Source: Pararoseomonas baculiformis
GTDB taxonomy: Bacteria > Pseudomonadota > Alphaproteobacteria > Acetobacterales > Acetobacteraceae
Assembly (NCBI RefSeq): GCF_017813395.1
Contig: NZ_JAGIZB010000001.1
Location: 186,001-250,000, forward strand
Length of the DNA: 64,000 bases
Direction of reading: 5' to 3'
Below the pieces are notes generated by a model. That model worked only from the letters and a program-made list of their open reading frames with translations. It was not told the DNA's origin and did not search any database. The position numbers and the translations under genes are program-made. Below, in pieces: positions 25,570 through 35,837 of this stretch; the stretch's first letter is position 1, and every line of letters starts with the position of its first letter.

Positions 25570-25597
25570 GCCCCGGCATCGGCTGCATTGCCGGGGC
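25570..25597 (+). terminator. hairpin between the Bug receptor and alpha/beta hydrolase genes
   Basis: A perfect 9-bp stem (GCCCCGGCA at 25570-25578 with TGCCGGGGC at 25589-25597) and a 10-nt loop lie in the 67-bp gap. It is followed within 20 bp by the next start, so it could terminate or attenuate read-through. Confidence 0.45.
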
Positions 25598-25615
25598 TGC
25601 CGCCGGAGATGATCG

Positions 25616-26623
25616 ATGACCACATGGCCCACCCGGACCGGGCGCTACGCGCTGGGTGAGCTGCCCGTAGTGAAGGGCGGCATGATTCCGGGCGCCATGC
25701 TGAACTGGAAGACGCATGGAACGCTGTCGCCCGAACGCGACAACGTCATCCTCTACCCCACCAGCTACGGAGCCACGGCGGCGGAGCTGGAATGGCTGAT
25801 CCGGCCGGATGGCGTCTTGGACCCGGCGCGCTGGTTCATCGTGCAGATCGACATGTTCGGGAACGGCGTCTCCACCTCCCCGGCCGATACGCCCGGCTAT
25901 CCCGCCCTCGTCACCGCCCATGACAATGTCCATGCCCAGCGCCGCCTGCTGCGGGATGTGCTGGGGATCGAGCGGCTGCGCGCCGTCTATGGCTGGTCCA
26001 TGGGCGCCCAGCAGGCCTATCACTGGGCGGCGCTGTTCCCGGATGCGGTGGAGGCGGTGTTCATCAATTGCGGCAGCGCCCGGACCGCCGTGCATAACCA
26101 GGTCTTCACCCGGGCGCAGATGGCCATCCTGGAATCCGCGCCGGAACATGACGGCAAGGGCGGTTTCTCCGCCCAGCCCCTGGCCGCGCTGCGCGCCTTC
26201 GGCCGCAACTATGCAGGCTATGCGATGAGCCAGGATTTCTACCGCGCCGGGTTGCACATCACGCCGCAGACGCCGGATCTCGAATCCTACCTGGCCGTCT
26301 GGGACGGGCGCTACCTGCAGAAGAAGGCGGCGAACCTGCTGGCGCAGATGCGCTGCTGGAATGCCGGCGACATCAGCGACAACGAGACCTACGGGCGGGA
26401 CCTGCACGCCGCGCTCCGCGCCATCCGGGCACGGGTCCTGCTGATGCCGGGCGAGACCGACATCTATTTCCGCGTGGCCGACAACGAGGCGGAGCTGCCG
26501 CATCTGCGCCACGCCGAACTGCGCCCCATCCCCAGCATCTGGGGCCACCGCGCCGGCAATCCGCTGGACAACCCGGAGGACACGGCCTTTCTCCGGCGCT
26601 GCGTGGATGAGTGGCTAGGCTGA
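25616..26623 (+). CDS. alpha/beta hydrolase related to homoserine O-acetyltransferase (MetX-like)
   Basis: A 335-residue alpha/beta-fold protein. The nucleophile elbow is GWSMGA (Ser128), with the acid residue in LMPGETDIYF and the catalytic His in SIWGHRAGNP. The early block LNWKTHGTLSPERDNVILYP is typical of MetX-like hydrolases that use other substrates. It sits beside a nicotinate-catabolic gene set that lacks a recognisable N-formylmaleamate deformylase (NicD, also an alpha/beta hydrolase), so it could fill that step; it is, however, longer than NicD and does not resemble it closely. Its 3' end overlaps the convergent TetR gene by 9 bp. Confidence 0.88.
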   Translation: MTTWPTRTGRYALGELPVVKGGMIPGAMLNWKTHGTLSPERDNVILYPTSYGATAAELEWLIRPDGVLDPARWFIVQIDMFGNGVSTSPADTPGYPALVTAHDNVHAQRRLLRDVLGIERLRAVYGWSMGAQQAYHWAALFPDAVEAVFINCGSARTAVHNQVFTRAQMAILESAPEHDGKGGFSAQPLAALRAFGRNYAGYAMSQDFYRAGLHITPQTPDLESYLAVWDGRYLQKKAANLLAQMRCWNAGDISDNETYGRDLHAALRAIRARVLLMPGETDIYFRVADNEAELPHLRHAELRPIPSIWGHRAGNPLDNPEDTAFLRRCVDEWLG

Positions 26624-27306
26624 GGACCCGCTGGACGGGGCGGTGAAGCCGGCGACGAGGAAATCCGTCAGCCGCCGCACGACCTCCCCCGTGTCATCCG
26701 TGGTGAAGCGGCCCTCGGACACCTCGGCCAGCCGGTCGAAGCCCGAGAGCATGTAGAGATAAGTGCCCACGGCGAACATCATGCGCCAATGCGCATCCGC
26801 CGCGTCCAGCCCGGGCAGGGCGCGCTGCAGGGCGGCGATGTAGTTGCGGGTGGAGCTGTCATAGACCTCCCGCCGCAGCCGCAGCGCCAGCTCGTCCGGC
26901 TCATGGTGCAGCCGCGCCTGCATCCGCACGAAGGCCATGGCCTGCGCCCCGCCTTCACGCAGCCGGAACTGCGGGGTGAGATAGGCCGTGACCAGCTCCC
27001 GCGCCGTGGGCGGCCGGGGGCGGGCCAGAAGCGCATCGAGCAGCGCCTGGCGCTCGTGCGAGACCTCCAGGCCACGCCGCTTGAACAGGGTTTCGAACAG
27101 CCCCTGCTTGCTGCCGAAATAGTAGATGATCAGCGCCTGGGTGACATCCGCGCGCTCCGCGATTTCCCGCAGGGAGGCCGCGACATAGCCATGGTCGGCG
27201 AAGACCTGCTCGGCCACGGCCAGGATGTTGTCCTGCGTCGAGACACCTTCCGGATCGGCCGGGCGGCGCCCGATCCGGCGGCGCGGCGGGGCGGCGCCGG
27301 CGGCCA

Positions 27307-27307
<1 letters not shown>
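26615..27307 (-). CDS. TetR-family regulator of the nicotinate locus (NicS-like by context)
   Basis: A 230-residue TetR/AcrR regulator. The N-terminal helix-turn-helix spans about residues 24-70 (NILAVAEQVFADHGYVAASL, ADVTQALIIYYFGSKQGLFE); the rest is the ligand-binding domain. Its start overlaps the nicC stop, so it is co-transcribed with nicC. In Pseudomonas putida the TetR-type NicS represses nicAB. Here two 18-bp palindromes of TetR-operator type stand before nicX and nicC, which makes this protein the obvious candidate to bind them and respond to nicotinate or 6-hydroxynicotinate. That assignment is inference. Confidence 0.85.
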
Positions 27308-28506
<1,199 letters not shown>

Positions 28507-28522
28507 GACGGAAGCGCAATCT

Positions 28523-31500
28523 TCAATGCGCCGCCAGCTTCCGCGCCCGGGCGATGGCGCCGGGCAGGTCCGGCCAGGCGGCGTGGCCCGGGGCGAAGTT
28601 CTCGCGGATGAAGCGGAGAAGGATCTCGACCTGCCGGTCGCTCAGGCTGTCGCGGAAGCCCGGCATCTCGCCATGGCCGGGAATGGTCGGGCGGATGCCG
28701 TCCAGGATCACGCGTAGCAGGTTGTCCGGCCGGTCGCCATGCACGTTGCTGTTCAGCGCCAGGGCCACCTCGGGCCCCTCCTGCGCGCCGCCGCCATGGC
28801 AGGCGCCGCAGGCCCCCTGGAAGAGGCGCGCGCCTTCGCTGCCGCCCTGGCGCGGGCCGGGAGCGGCGGCGGCCAGCAGCGGCGCCGGATGCCGCTCCGC
28901 AGGCGAGGGGTTCAGCGAGGCGAGATAGTGCGCCATGGCCCGGATGTCGGAATCCGGCAGCACCTGGAGATTTGCCACCACCGGCGCCATGGAACCGGCC
29001 GCCACGCCATGGCGCTGCGAATGGCCGGTGCGGAGATACTCGTGGAAATCCGCCTCCGTCCAGGGCAGGGGCGCGCGGGACAGGCTGTTCAGCGCGGGCG
29101 CTTCCCAGCCCTCCACCATGGCTCCGGCGAAGGTGGCGGCGCCACGCTTCTCGGCGCCCAGCGCGTTGCGCGGCGTGTGGCAGGCGCCGCAATGGCCCAG
29201 CGCGTTCACCAGGTAGTTGCCCCGGTTCCACTCGGCCGACCTGGCCGGGTCCGGCTCCATCGCGCCGGGGCGGTGGAAGAGCAGGTTCCACCCCGCCATC
29301 AGCGGACGGATGTTGTAGGGGAAGGCCAGCTTCGTCTCGGGCACGACCGAGCGCACCGGGGCCTGCGCCATGAGATAGGCGTAGAGGGCCAGCAGGTCCT
29401 CATCCGTCATCTTCGAATAGGTCGTGTAGGGAAAGGCGGGGTAGAGATGCCGCCCGTCCCGCGCGATGCCCTGGCGCATGGCACGCTCGAAGGCCGCGAA
29501 GGAATAGGCGCCGATCCCGGTTTCCACGTCGGGGGTGATGTTGGTGGACCAGATCCGGCCGAACCCCGTGTCCAGCGCCAGCCCCCCCGCATTCACCGCG
29601 CCGCCGGGCGCCGTGTGGCACACGGCGCAATCGCCCGCAGCCGCCAGAAGCCGACCGCGCTCGATCTGCGCGGCGGAGAACACATCCGCGCCCGGCGGCC
29701 TGGCGGGCGCGATGGCGGAGGCCCAGCCCATCGCCGCACCCGCCGCCACGACCAGCCCGCCCGCCAGCCCGCCCAGCCCCGCGAACCAGCGCCGCCGCTT
29801 CCTCCCCGCCTCAGTCTTCAGCGCGGGCTGCAGCCCCTCCCGGATCACCTCCGGCGTGAAGGGCACCTTGCGGAAGCGCACGCCGGTCGCGTCGAAGATG
29901 GCGTTCGCGATCGCGGCGGCGCTGGGCACCGAGGCGGATTCACCGGCCCCCAGGGGCGGCTCCTCCGGCCGCGGCATCATCAGCACCTCGATCTCCGGCA
30001 CCTCCCGGAAATCGAGGATGGGGTAGCCGCCCCATTCCTGGCTGGCCACCAGCCCGTTCTCGAAGGAGACGCGCTCCTTCAGCGCGCGGCTCGTGGCCTG
30101 GATGACATTGCCATGCACCTGGTGGCGCACGCCGTCCGGGTTGATCATCAGCCCGGCGTCATGGCCCGTGACGATGCGCGTTGCGGTCACCTCGCCCGTG
30201 CGGCGGTTCACCTCCACCTCGGCCACCCAGGCCGCCCAGGCGGCGCCATAGCCCGGGAACTTGCTGTGGACGTAAAGGGCATAGGCAAAGCCCTGACCGC
30301 GCAGGATGTCGCCCTCGGCCTTCATGCGCGGGCCGGTGCGGCGCTCCCACCCGGCGCGCTCGGCCACGGCCTTCACCAGATCGATCGCACGCGGGTCGCG
30401 CAGGTAGCGCAGCCGGTACTCCACCGGGTCCACCCCCGCCTCCGCCGCGCATTCATCGATCCAGGATTCATGCGCGAAGGTGCTGGGCAGGGAGGACACG
30501 CCCCGCATCCAGGAAGCCCGCACGATGGGCGGCATGTCCTCCACCGCGATGCGCAGGGATGGATAGTCATAGGGCGGGATGGCCGTGCGGTCCCCCATCT
30601 GCAGGACCGCCGGCTCCGGCTTCACAACCCCGGTCAGCAACAGCCCGAGCAGCGGCGCATCATTCGAGGGATAGCGCGAGACGAAGTCATAGGCGGCCAC
30701 CTCCCCCGCCGCATCCAGCCCGCCATCCACATCGATGAGCTGCGCCGCGCCCTTCGGCTCCCACAGATGCTCCTGTTCCCGCGTGAGCTGCACGCGCACC
30801 GGCCGCCCGACGGCGCGGGACAGAAGCGCCGCATCCCCGCACACGTCATCGGCGCAGTTGCGGCCATAGCAGCCCGCCGCCTCCATGCGCGTGACCTCGA
30901 TCCGCGCCTCCGGCATGGCCATGAGCTGCGCCAGGGCGGTGCGCAGCATATGCGGGTTCTGCGTGCCCGACCAAAGGCGAAGCCGCCCTTCGCTGCAATC
31001 GGCCACGGCGCAGGATGGGCCGATGGAGCCATGCATCTGGTAGGGCCAGGAATAGGTGCGGGGCATGCGTTTCGCGGCGCCCGCCAGCGCCGCATCCACA
31101 TCGCCCGTATCCTTCAGCACGCGGCGCGTGGAAGGGTTCTCCCGCAGCGCCTGCTCCACATCGTCCAGGCTGGCCGGGGCCGTGAAGGCCTTCCAGGCCA
31201 CGCGCAGTTCCCGCGCGGCGCGGGCCGCCGCCTCCTCGCGCTCCGCCACCACGCCGATGAAGTCGCCGATCACCACCACATCCACGACGCCGGAAATGTG
31301 GGAGACGGAATCCCGGTCCACCGAGAGCAGGCTGTTGCCGATGAAGGCGCCGGCATCCAGCCCCGCATAGGGCGGCCGCACCACGCGGCCATGCAGCATG
31401 CCCGGCACGCGCATGTCATGCACGAAGATCAGTCCGCCCGTAGCCTTGGCCGGGATATCCACCCGCGGCACGGGCTTGCCGACGATCCGGTAATCCTCCA

Positions 31501-32035
31501 CCCGCTTCAGCGGAGCTGCGCCGCTCAGCGGCACCCTCTCCCTCGCGCCCCGCAACAGCGCGCCATAGGAGACGCTCCGGCCATCAGGGGCGAGGACGAT
31601 GCCTTCGGACACCTCCAGCGCCCCGGTTCCCAGCCGCGCGGCGGCCAGGGCCAGCAGCGCGCGCCGCGCTTCCGCCGCCGCCTGGCGCAGCGGCACGGCG
31701 GAGATCTGGATGGTCTCGCTGGCGATGGTCGGCCCCTGGTCCGGCGCGCGCTCCGTATGGCCGAGCACCATGTTCACCTGGTCCAGCCGGACATCCAGCT
31801 CCTCGGCCACGATCTGCGCCAGTGCCGTGCGGATGCCGGTGCCCAGGTCCACATGCCCGTTGAAGGCGGCCACGCTGCCATCGTCGAAGACGGCGACGAA
31901 GATGTCCTCCTCGTCCCGCTCATTCGCGCCGGGCTCCGTGCCCGGCGTGGGCGCCCGCCCGCGGGTGATGGCAAGGACGCCATCCTGCCGCAGAAGCTCC
32001 TGGCGGCTGGTCTCCTGGCGCGCGCGCATGGTCAT
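28523..32035 (-). CDS. nicB: nicotinate dehydrogenase large subunit NicB (molybdopterin plus cytochrome c domains)
   Basis: A 1170-residue xanthine-oxidase-family subunit that hydroxylates nicotinate to 6-hydroxynicotinate, with water as the oxygen source. The molybdopterin region covers about residues 1-745: GHVDLGTGIRTAL, VHDMRVPGMLHGRVVRPP, MEAAGCYGRNCADD, and GAGESASVPSAAAIANA with the catalytic Glu. A hydrophobic anchor (about 748-775) leads to three c-type haem motifs (CAVCH, CGACH, CGACH) in the periplasmic C-terminal part, which passes electrons to the respiratory chain. Overall layout and length match P. putida NicB. The ATG at 32035 overlaps the nicA stop (ATGA). Confidence 0.93.
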   Translation of the reverse strand: MTMRARQETSRQELLRQDGVLAITRGRAPTPGTEPGANERDEEDIFVAVFDDGSVAAFNGHVDLGTGIRTALAQIVAEELDVRLDQVNMVLGHTERAPDQGPTIASETIQISAVPLRQAAAEARRALLALAAARLGTGALEVSEGIVLAPDGRSVSYGALLRGARERVPLSGAAPLKRVEDYRIVGKPVPRVDIPAKATGGLIFVHDMRVPGMLHGRVVRPPYAGLDAGAFIGNSLLSVDRDSVSHISGVVDVVVIGDFIGVVAEREEAAARAARELRVAWKAFTAPASLDDVEQALRENPSTRRVLKDTGDVDAALAGAAKRMPRTYSWPYQMHGSIGPSCAVADCSEGRLRLWSGTQNPHMLRTALAQLMAMPEARIEVTRMEAAGCYGRNCADDVCGDAALLSRAVGRPVRVQLTREQEHLWEPKGAAQLIDVDGGLDAAGEVAAYDFVSRYPSNDAPLLGLLLTGVVKPEPAVLQMGDRTAIPPYDYPSLRIAVEDMPPIVRASWMRGVSSLPSTFAHESWIDECAAEAGVDPVEYRLRYLRDPRAIDLVKAVAERAGWERRTGPRMKAEGDILRGQGFAYALYVHSKFPGYGAAWAAWVAEVEVNRRTGEVTATRIVTGHDAGLMINPDGVRHQVHGNVIQATSRALKERVSFENGLVASQEWGGYPILDFREVPEIEVLMMPRPEEPPLGAGESASVPSAAAIANAIFDATGVRFRKVPFTPEVIREGLQPALKTEAGRKRRRWFAGLGGLAGGLVVAAGAAMGWASAIAPARPPGADVFSAAQIERGRLLAAAGDCAVCHTAPGGAVNAGGLALDTGFGRIWSTNITPDVETGIGAYSFAAFERAMRQGIARDGRHLYPAFPYTTYSKMTDEDLLALYAYLMAQAPVRSVVPETKLAFPYNIRPLMAGWNLLFHRPGAMEPDPARSAEWNRGNYLVNALGHCGACHTPRNALGAEKRGAATFAGAMVEGWEAPALNSLSRAPLPWTEADFHEYLRTGHSQRHGVAAGSMAPVVANLQVLPDSDIRAMAHYLASLNPSPAERHPAPLLAAAAPGPRQGGSEGARLFQGACGACHGGGAQEGPEVALALNSNVHGDRPDNLLRVILDGIRPTIPGHGEMPGFRDSLSDRQVEILLRFIRENFAPGHAAWPDLPGAIARARKLAAH

Positions 32036-32508
32036 GCCGCCCGCTCCGCCACGGCGCGGCGCACGGAGGCCAGGATCTCCACATGCGTGCCGCAACGGCA
32101 CAGGTTGTGGGCCAGCGCGTCCCGGATCTCCGCCTCGCTCGGGCTGGGGTTCCGCTCCAGCAGCGCCACCGTCGCCATGATCATGCCGTTCAGGCAGTAG
32201 CCGCATTGCGCGCCCTGCTCGGCGATGAAGGCGGCCTGCACGGGATGCGGTGCCTCCATCGTGCCCAGCCCCTCCAGCGTCACCACCCGCCGGCCCTCTG
32301 CACGGGAGAGGGGCAGCACGCAGGAACGGACGGCCCGGCCGTCCAGCAGCACGGCGCAGGCGCCGCATTCGCCCAGCCCGCAGCCATATTTCGGCCCGTT
32401 CAGCTCCAGGTCGTTCCGCAGCACCATCAGGAGTGGCGCCGAGGGATCGAGATGCAGCACCTGCCGCCGCCCGTTCACCTCCAGCGCGATCTCCCGCGGC
32501 GCCGGCAT
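32032..32508 (-). CDS. nicA: nicotinate dehydrogenase small [2Fe-2S] subunit NicA
   Basis: A 158-residue iron-sulfur subunit of the xanthine oxidase family. The plant-type [2Fe-2S] cluster binds in YGCGLGECGACAVLLDG with the fourth Cys in RSCVLPLS; the second cluster uses AQCGYCLNGMIM and NLCRCGTHVEI. It passes electrons from the molybdenum site of NicB to the haems. The length matches NicA (157 residues in P. putida). The ATG at 32508 overlaps the livF stop (TGATG) and was preferred to a GTG one codon upstream. It is translationally coupled to nicB. Confidence 0.93.
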   Translation of the reverse strand: MPAPREIALEVNGRRQVLHLDPSAPLLMVLRNDLELNGPKYGCGLGECGACAVLLDGRAVRSCVLPLSRAEGRRVVTLEGLGTMEAPHPVQAAFIAEQGAQCGYCLNGMIMATVALLERNPSPSEAEIRDALAHNLCRCGTHVEILASVRRAVAERAA

Positions 32509-33209
32509 CACACCGCCAGGTACTGGGTGCGCGCGGCTTCGTCCGCCCGCAGCTCGGCCATGGTGCCGGACCAGACCACGCGGCCCTTTTCCACCACCGT
32601 CGCGCTGTCGGCCACGCCGCCGGCGAAATGCAGGTTCTGCTCGGCCAGGAGGATGGTCAGCCCCTCCCCCTTCAGCGCCAGGATGGCCTTCGCCATCTGC
32701 TCCACGATCACGGGGGCCAAGCCTTCGCTGGGCTCGTCCAGCAGCACCAAGCGGGGATTGCCCATCAGCGTGCGGGCGATGGTCAGCATCTGCTGCTCGC
32801 CGCCGCTCATCCGCCCGCCCGGGCGGTCGCGCATGCGCCCGAGATTGGGAAAAAGCTCAAAGAGCCGCTCCGGCGTCCAGCCCCGCATTCCCCCCCGCGC
32901 GGTCTGCTTCCCGACCTCGAGGTTCTCCATCACCGTCAGGTCGGCGAAGACGCGCCGGTCCTCCGGCACATAGCCCAGCCCCCGGCGCGCGATGCGGTGC
33001 GGCTCCTCGCCCGCGATCTCCTGCCCATCGAAGCTGATGCGCCCGCTGGTGGGGCGCACCAGGCCGATGATGGACTTCATCGTGGTGCTCTTGCCCGCGC
33101 CGTTGCGGCCCAGCAGCACGCGCACCTCGCCCCTTCCCATCTGCAGCGACATGCCCTGCAGGATATGCGCCCGGCCGTAATGCGTGTTCAGCCCATCGAC
33201 CGACAGCAT
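32508..33209 (-). CDS. livF: LivF-type ABC transporter ATP-binding protein
   Basis: A 233-residue branched-chain amino acid/amide transporter ATPase. Walker A is GRNGAGKST, the signature is MSGGEQQML and Walker B is LVLLDEPSEGLAP. Early residues MLSVDGLNTHYGRAHILQGM are typical of LivF. It pairs with LivG to drive the fused permease. It sits between livG and nicA with 1-bp overlap to nicA, so the transporter and the nicotinate dehydrogenase are in one operon, suggesting import of nicotinate or a related pyridine acid rather than leucine. Confidence 0.92.
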   Translation of the reverse strand: MLSVDGLNTHYGRAHILQGMSLQMGRGEVRVLLGRNGAGKSTTMKSIIGLVRPTSGRISFDGQEIAGEEPHRIARRGLGYVPEDRRVFADLTVMENLEVGKQTARGGMRGWTPERLFELFPNLGRMRDRPGGRMSGGEQQMLTIARTLMGNPRLVLLDEPSEGLAPVIVEQMAKAILALKGEGLTILLAEQNLHFAGGVADSATVVEKGRVVWSGTMAELRADEAARTQYLAV

Positions 33210-33210
33210 C

Positions 33211-33969
33211 TCAGTGCCCCCCGCTCGTCGCGCCGGTGCCGAGATAGATCTCGCGGACCGCCGGGTTGGCCCGGATCGAGGCCCCGTCGCCCTCGGCGAT
33301 CAGGACGCCGCGGTTCAGCACCAGGATGCGGTCGGAGACATCGAACACGACATCCATGTCATGCTCCGTGAAGAGCACGGCCACGCCGCGTTCCGTCGCC
33401 AGCCTGCGCGTCAGCTGCATCAGCCCCACGCGCTCGGCCGGCGCCATCCCGGCGGTGGGCTCGTCCATCAGCAGCAGCCGCGGCTCGTTGCCGAGCGCGA
33501 TCGCCAGCTCCAGCCGCTTCAGGTCGCCATAGGCCAGCACGCCCGTCGCGCGCTCCGCCTGCGCCTCCAGCCCGACCTGCGCGAGCAGCGCATCCGCCTC
33601 TCCGGCATAGCGCCCGGCCACGGGGCGCCAGAACTGCCAGATCTCCCGCCGGTGGGAGAGCAGCGCCATTTGCACGTTCTCCCGCACCGTCATGGAACCG
33701 AAGGTGGCTGTGATCTGGAAGGTGCGCCCCACCCCCTGCCGCGCGATGGCGCGCGGGCCGAGGCCGGTGATGGACCTGCCATCCAACACCACCGAGCCCG
33801 CATCCGGCCGCAGCTGCCCGCCCACCATGTTGAAGCAGGTGGACTTGCCCGCGCCATTCGGCCCGATCATCGCCAGCATCTCCCCCGGCGCCACGGCGAA
33901 GGAGACATCCCCCACCGCCTGCACGCCACCGAAGGACTTGCTCAGCCCCTGCACCACGAGAACGCTCAT
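33211..33969 (-). CDS. livG: LivG-type ABC transporter ATP-binding protein
   Basis: A 252-residue ATPase of the HAAT family. Walker A is GPNGAGKST, the Q-loop segment is GVGRTFQITATFGSMTV, and Walker B is LLLMDEPTAGMAP, followed by FTEHDMDVVFDVSDRI. The signature motif is unusual, AYGDLKRLELA in place of LSYGQQRRLEIA. The ATG at 33969 overlaps the permease stop (ATGA). It is the second ATPase of the transporter embedded in the nic operon. Confidence 0.92.
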   Translation of the reverse strand: MSVLVVQGLSKSFGGVQAVGDVSFAVAPGEMLAMIGPNGAGKSTCFNMVGGQLRPDAGSVVLDGRSITGLGPRAIARQGVGRTFQITATFGSMTVRENVQMALLSHRREIWQFWRPVAGRYAGEADALLAQVGLEAQAERATGVLAYGDLKRLELAIALGNEPRLLLMDEPTAGMAPAERVGLMQLTRRLATERGVAVLFTEHDMDVVFDVSDRILVLNRGVLIAEGDGASIRANPAVREIYLGTGATSGGH

Positions 33970-35807
33970 GCCTCGCGCCCCCGCAGCCAGAGCCGCCGCG
34001 CGGCACCCGCGATGCCCTCGGGGAAGGCGACGACGAGCAGCACGATGACCGAGCCCAGCACCAGCCGCCACAGATCGGTGGAGCGGACCAGGATATCGGC
34101 CAGCCCCGTATAGACCAGCGCCCCGATGATCGGCCCTGCCACGGTCTGCAGCCCGCCCAGCAGCACCATCAGCAGCGCTTCCACCGAATGCGGGATGGAG
34201 ATGTAGGTCGGGAAGATGCCGCCCTTGCTGTAGGAGAAGATGGCACCGGAAAGCCCGCAGGCCGCCCCCGCGATCACCAGCGCCACGATCCGCAGGCGCT
34301 TCACGTCCAGCCCGATGGATTGCGCCCGCGTGGCCGAATCCCGTGCCGCCCGCAGCGCATAGCCATAGGGGGCGAAGAGCGCGCGCCGCAGCAGCAGCGC
34401 CACGCCAACGGCCAGCACCAGCGCGATCCAGTAGAAGATCGTGGGATCGCGCGCCCATTCGGAAGGCCAGAGGCCGAGCAGCCCGTTGTCGCCCCCCGTC
34501 ACCTCCACCCATTGGAAGGAGATGGCCCAGACGATCTGCGCGAAAGCGAGGGTGAGCATGGAGAGATACACGCCGGAGAGACGCACCACGAACCAGCCGA
34601 ACAGCGCCGCCACGATCCCGGCGGCAACAGGCGCGGCCAGCATCCCCACCGGCATGGGCGCCCCGATCCACTGCATCAGCAGTCCGGCGGCATAGGCGCC
34701 GATGCCGAACCAGGCGGCATGGCCGAAGCTCGCCATCCCGCCCGGCCCCATCATGAAATGCAGGGAGGTGGCGAAGATGATGGCCACGCAGGCATCCGTC
34801 AGCACGGTCAGGTAGTAGTCGCCCACCACGAGGGGCGCGGCCACGGCCAGGGCAAGCGCCACCAGCCCCAGGATCCGCAGTTCCCGTGGCGCGGCACGGA
34901 TTACGGGGGCGGCCACCGTCGCCTCGCGCGCCTCGGCCTGCGGGCGGCCCATCAGCCCGTTCGGGCGGAAGACCAGCACCACCGCCATCACCAGGAAGAC
35001 CAGCACCAACGTGATCTTCGGCACCAGCACGATGCCGAAGGCCTGGAGGATGCCGATCAGCAGGCTGGCCAGGAAGGCGCCGGTCAGGCTGCCCAGCCCC
35101 CCGACCACTACCACCACGAAGGCATCGGTGATGATGGAAAGGTCGATGTTCAGATTGGCCGAGGAATTGGGCAGGGAGAGCGCGCCGCCCAACCCCGCCA
35201 GCCCCGCGCCGAGCGCAAAGACGGAGGTGAAGAGCGTGCGCTGGTTCACGCCCAGCGCCGCCACCATCTCGCGGTCCAGCGTGGCTGCGCGCACCAGCGT
35301 GCCCCAGCGCGTGCGGTTCATCAGCAGCCAGAGCAGCCCCAGCACCACGGGGCCGACGAAGATCAGGATCAGGTCGTAGAAGGGGAAGCGGTTTCCCATG
35401 ATCTCCACGAAGCCCCGCATCCAGCGCGGCCGCGGCAGGGGCAGTTCCACCGCGCCCCAGATCCAGAGCGTGACATCCTGCAGCACCAGCACCACGCCGA
35501 AGGTGGCCAGAAGCTGGAACAGCTCCGGCGCGCGATAGACGCGGCGCAGCACCACCACTTCCAGCACCACGCCGATCAGCGCGATGGCGAGCACGGTGAG
35601 CACCAGCCCCAGGATGAACCATTCGGGATCACGCGGCAGGCGCGTGAGGATGCTCCAGCCGATATAGGCACCGAGCATCATCAGCGAGCCGTGGGAGAAG
35701 TTCACGATCCGGGTGACGCCGAAGATGATGGTCAGCCCGGAAGCCACGAGGAAAAGCGACGAGGCCCCGGCGAGCCCCGTCAGCAACTGCGGAATGATGC
35801 TGTCCAT
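33966..35807 (-). CDS. fused LivH-LivM permease of a branched-chain-type ABC transporter
   Basis: A 613-residue membrane protein joining both permeases in one chain. Residues about 1-290 are LivH-like (SGLTIIFGVTRIVNFSHGSL, VVVVVGGLGSLTGAFLASLL); residues about 310-610 are LivM-like (MMGPGGMASFGHAAWFGIGA, ALRAARDSATRAQSIGLDV). LivH and LivM are usually separate; fusions are known in this family. Sixteen or so hydrophobic helices are visible. It overlaps livG at its 3' end and follows the binding-protein gene, inside the nic operon. Confidence 0.92.
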   Translation of the reverse strand: MDSIIPQLLTGLAGASSLFLVASGLTIIFGVTRIVNFSHGSLMMLGAYIGWSILTRLPRDPEWFILGLVLTVLAIALIGVVLEVVVLRRVYRAPELFQLLATFGVVLVLQDVTLWIWGAVELPLPRPRWMRGFVEIMGNRFPFYDLILIFVGPVVLGLLWLLMNRTRWGTLVRAATLDREMVAALGVNQRTLFTSVFALGAGLAGLGGALSLPNSSANLNIDLSIITDAFVVVVVGGLGSLTGAFLASLLIGILQAFGIVLVPKITLVLVFLVMAVVLVFRPNGLMGRPQAEAREATVAAPVIRAAPRELRILGLVALALAVAAPLVVGDYYLTVLTDACVAIIFATSLHFMMGPGGMASFGHAAWFGIGAYAAGLLMQWIGAPMPVGMLAAPVAAGIVAALFGWFVVRLSGVYLSMLTLAFAQIVWAISFQWVEVTGGDNGLLGLWPSEWARDPTIFYWIALVLAVGVALLLRRALFAPYGYALRAARDSATRAQSIGLDVKRLRIVALVIAGAACGLSGAIFSYSKGGIFPTYISIPHSVEALLMVLLGGLQTVAGPIIGALVYTGLADILVRSTDLWRLVLGSVIVLLVVAFPEGIAGAARRLWLRGREA

Positions 35808-35837
35808 TGTCTGACGGGGCGCTCGCCGGCTCTTGGT

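Noticed and set aside
25616-26623. Assigning the alpha/beta hydrolase as NicD
   Set aside because: It is about 65 residues longer than NicD and its early blocks match MetX-like proteins, so only the context supports the idea.
28739-32200. Open frame of 1153 codons on the plus strand over nicB
   Set aside because: Antisense to the clearly recognisable NicB; the translation is Arg/His/Gly-rich without family motifs.
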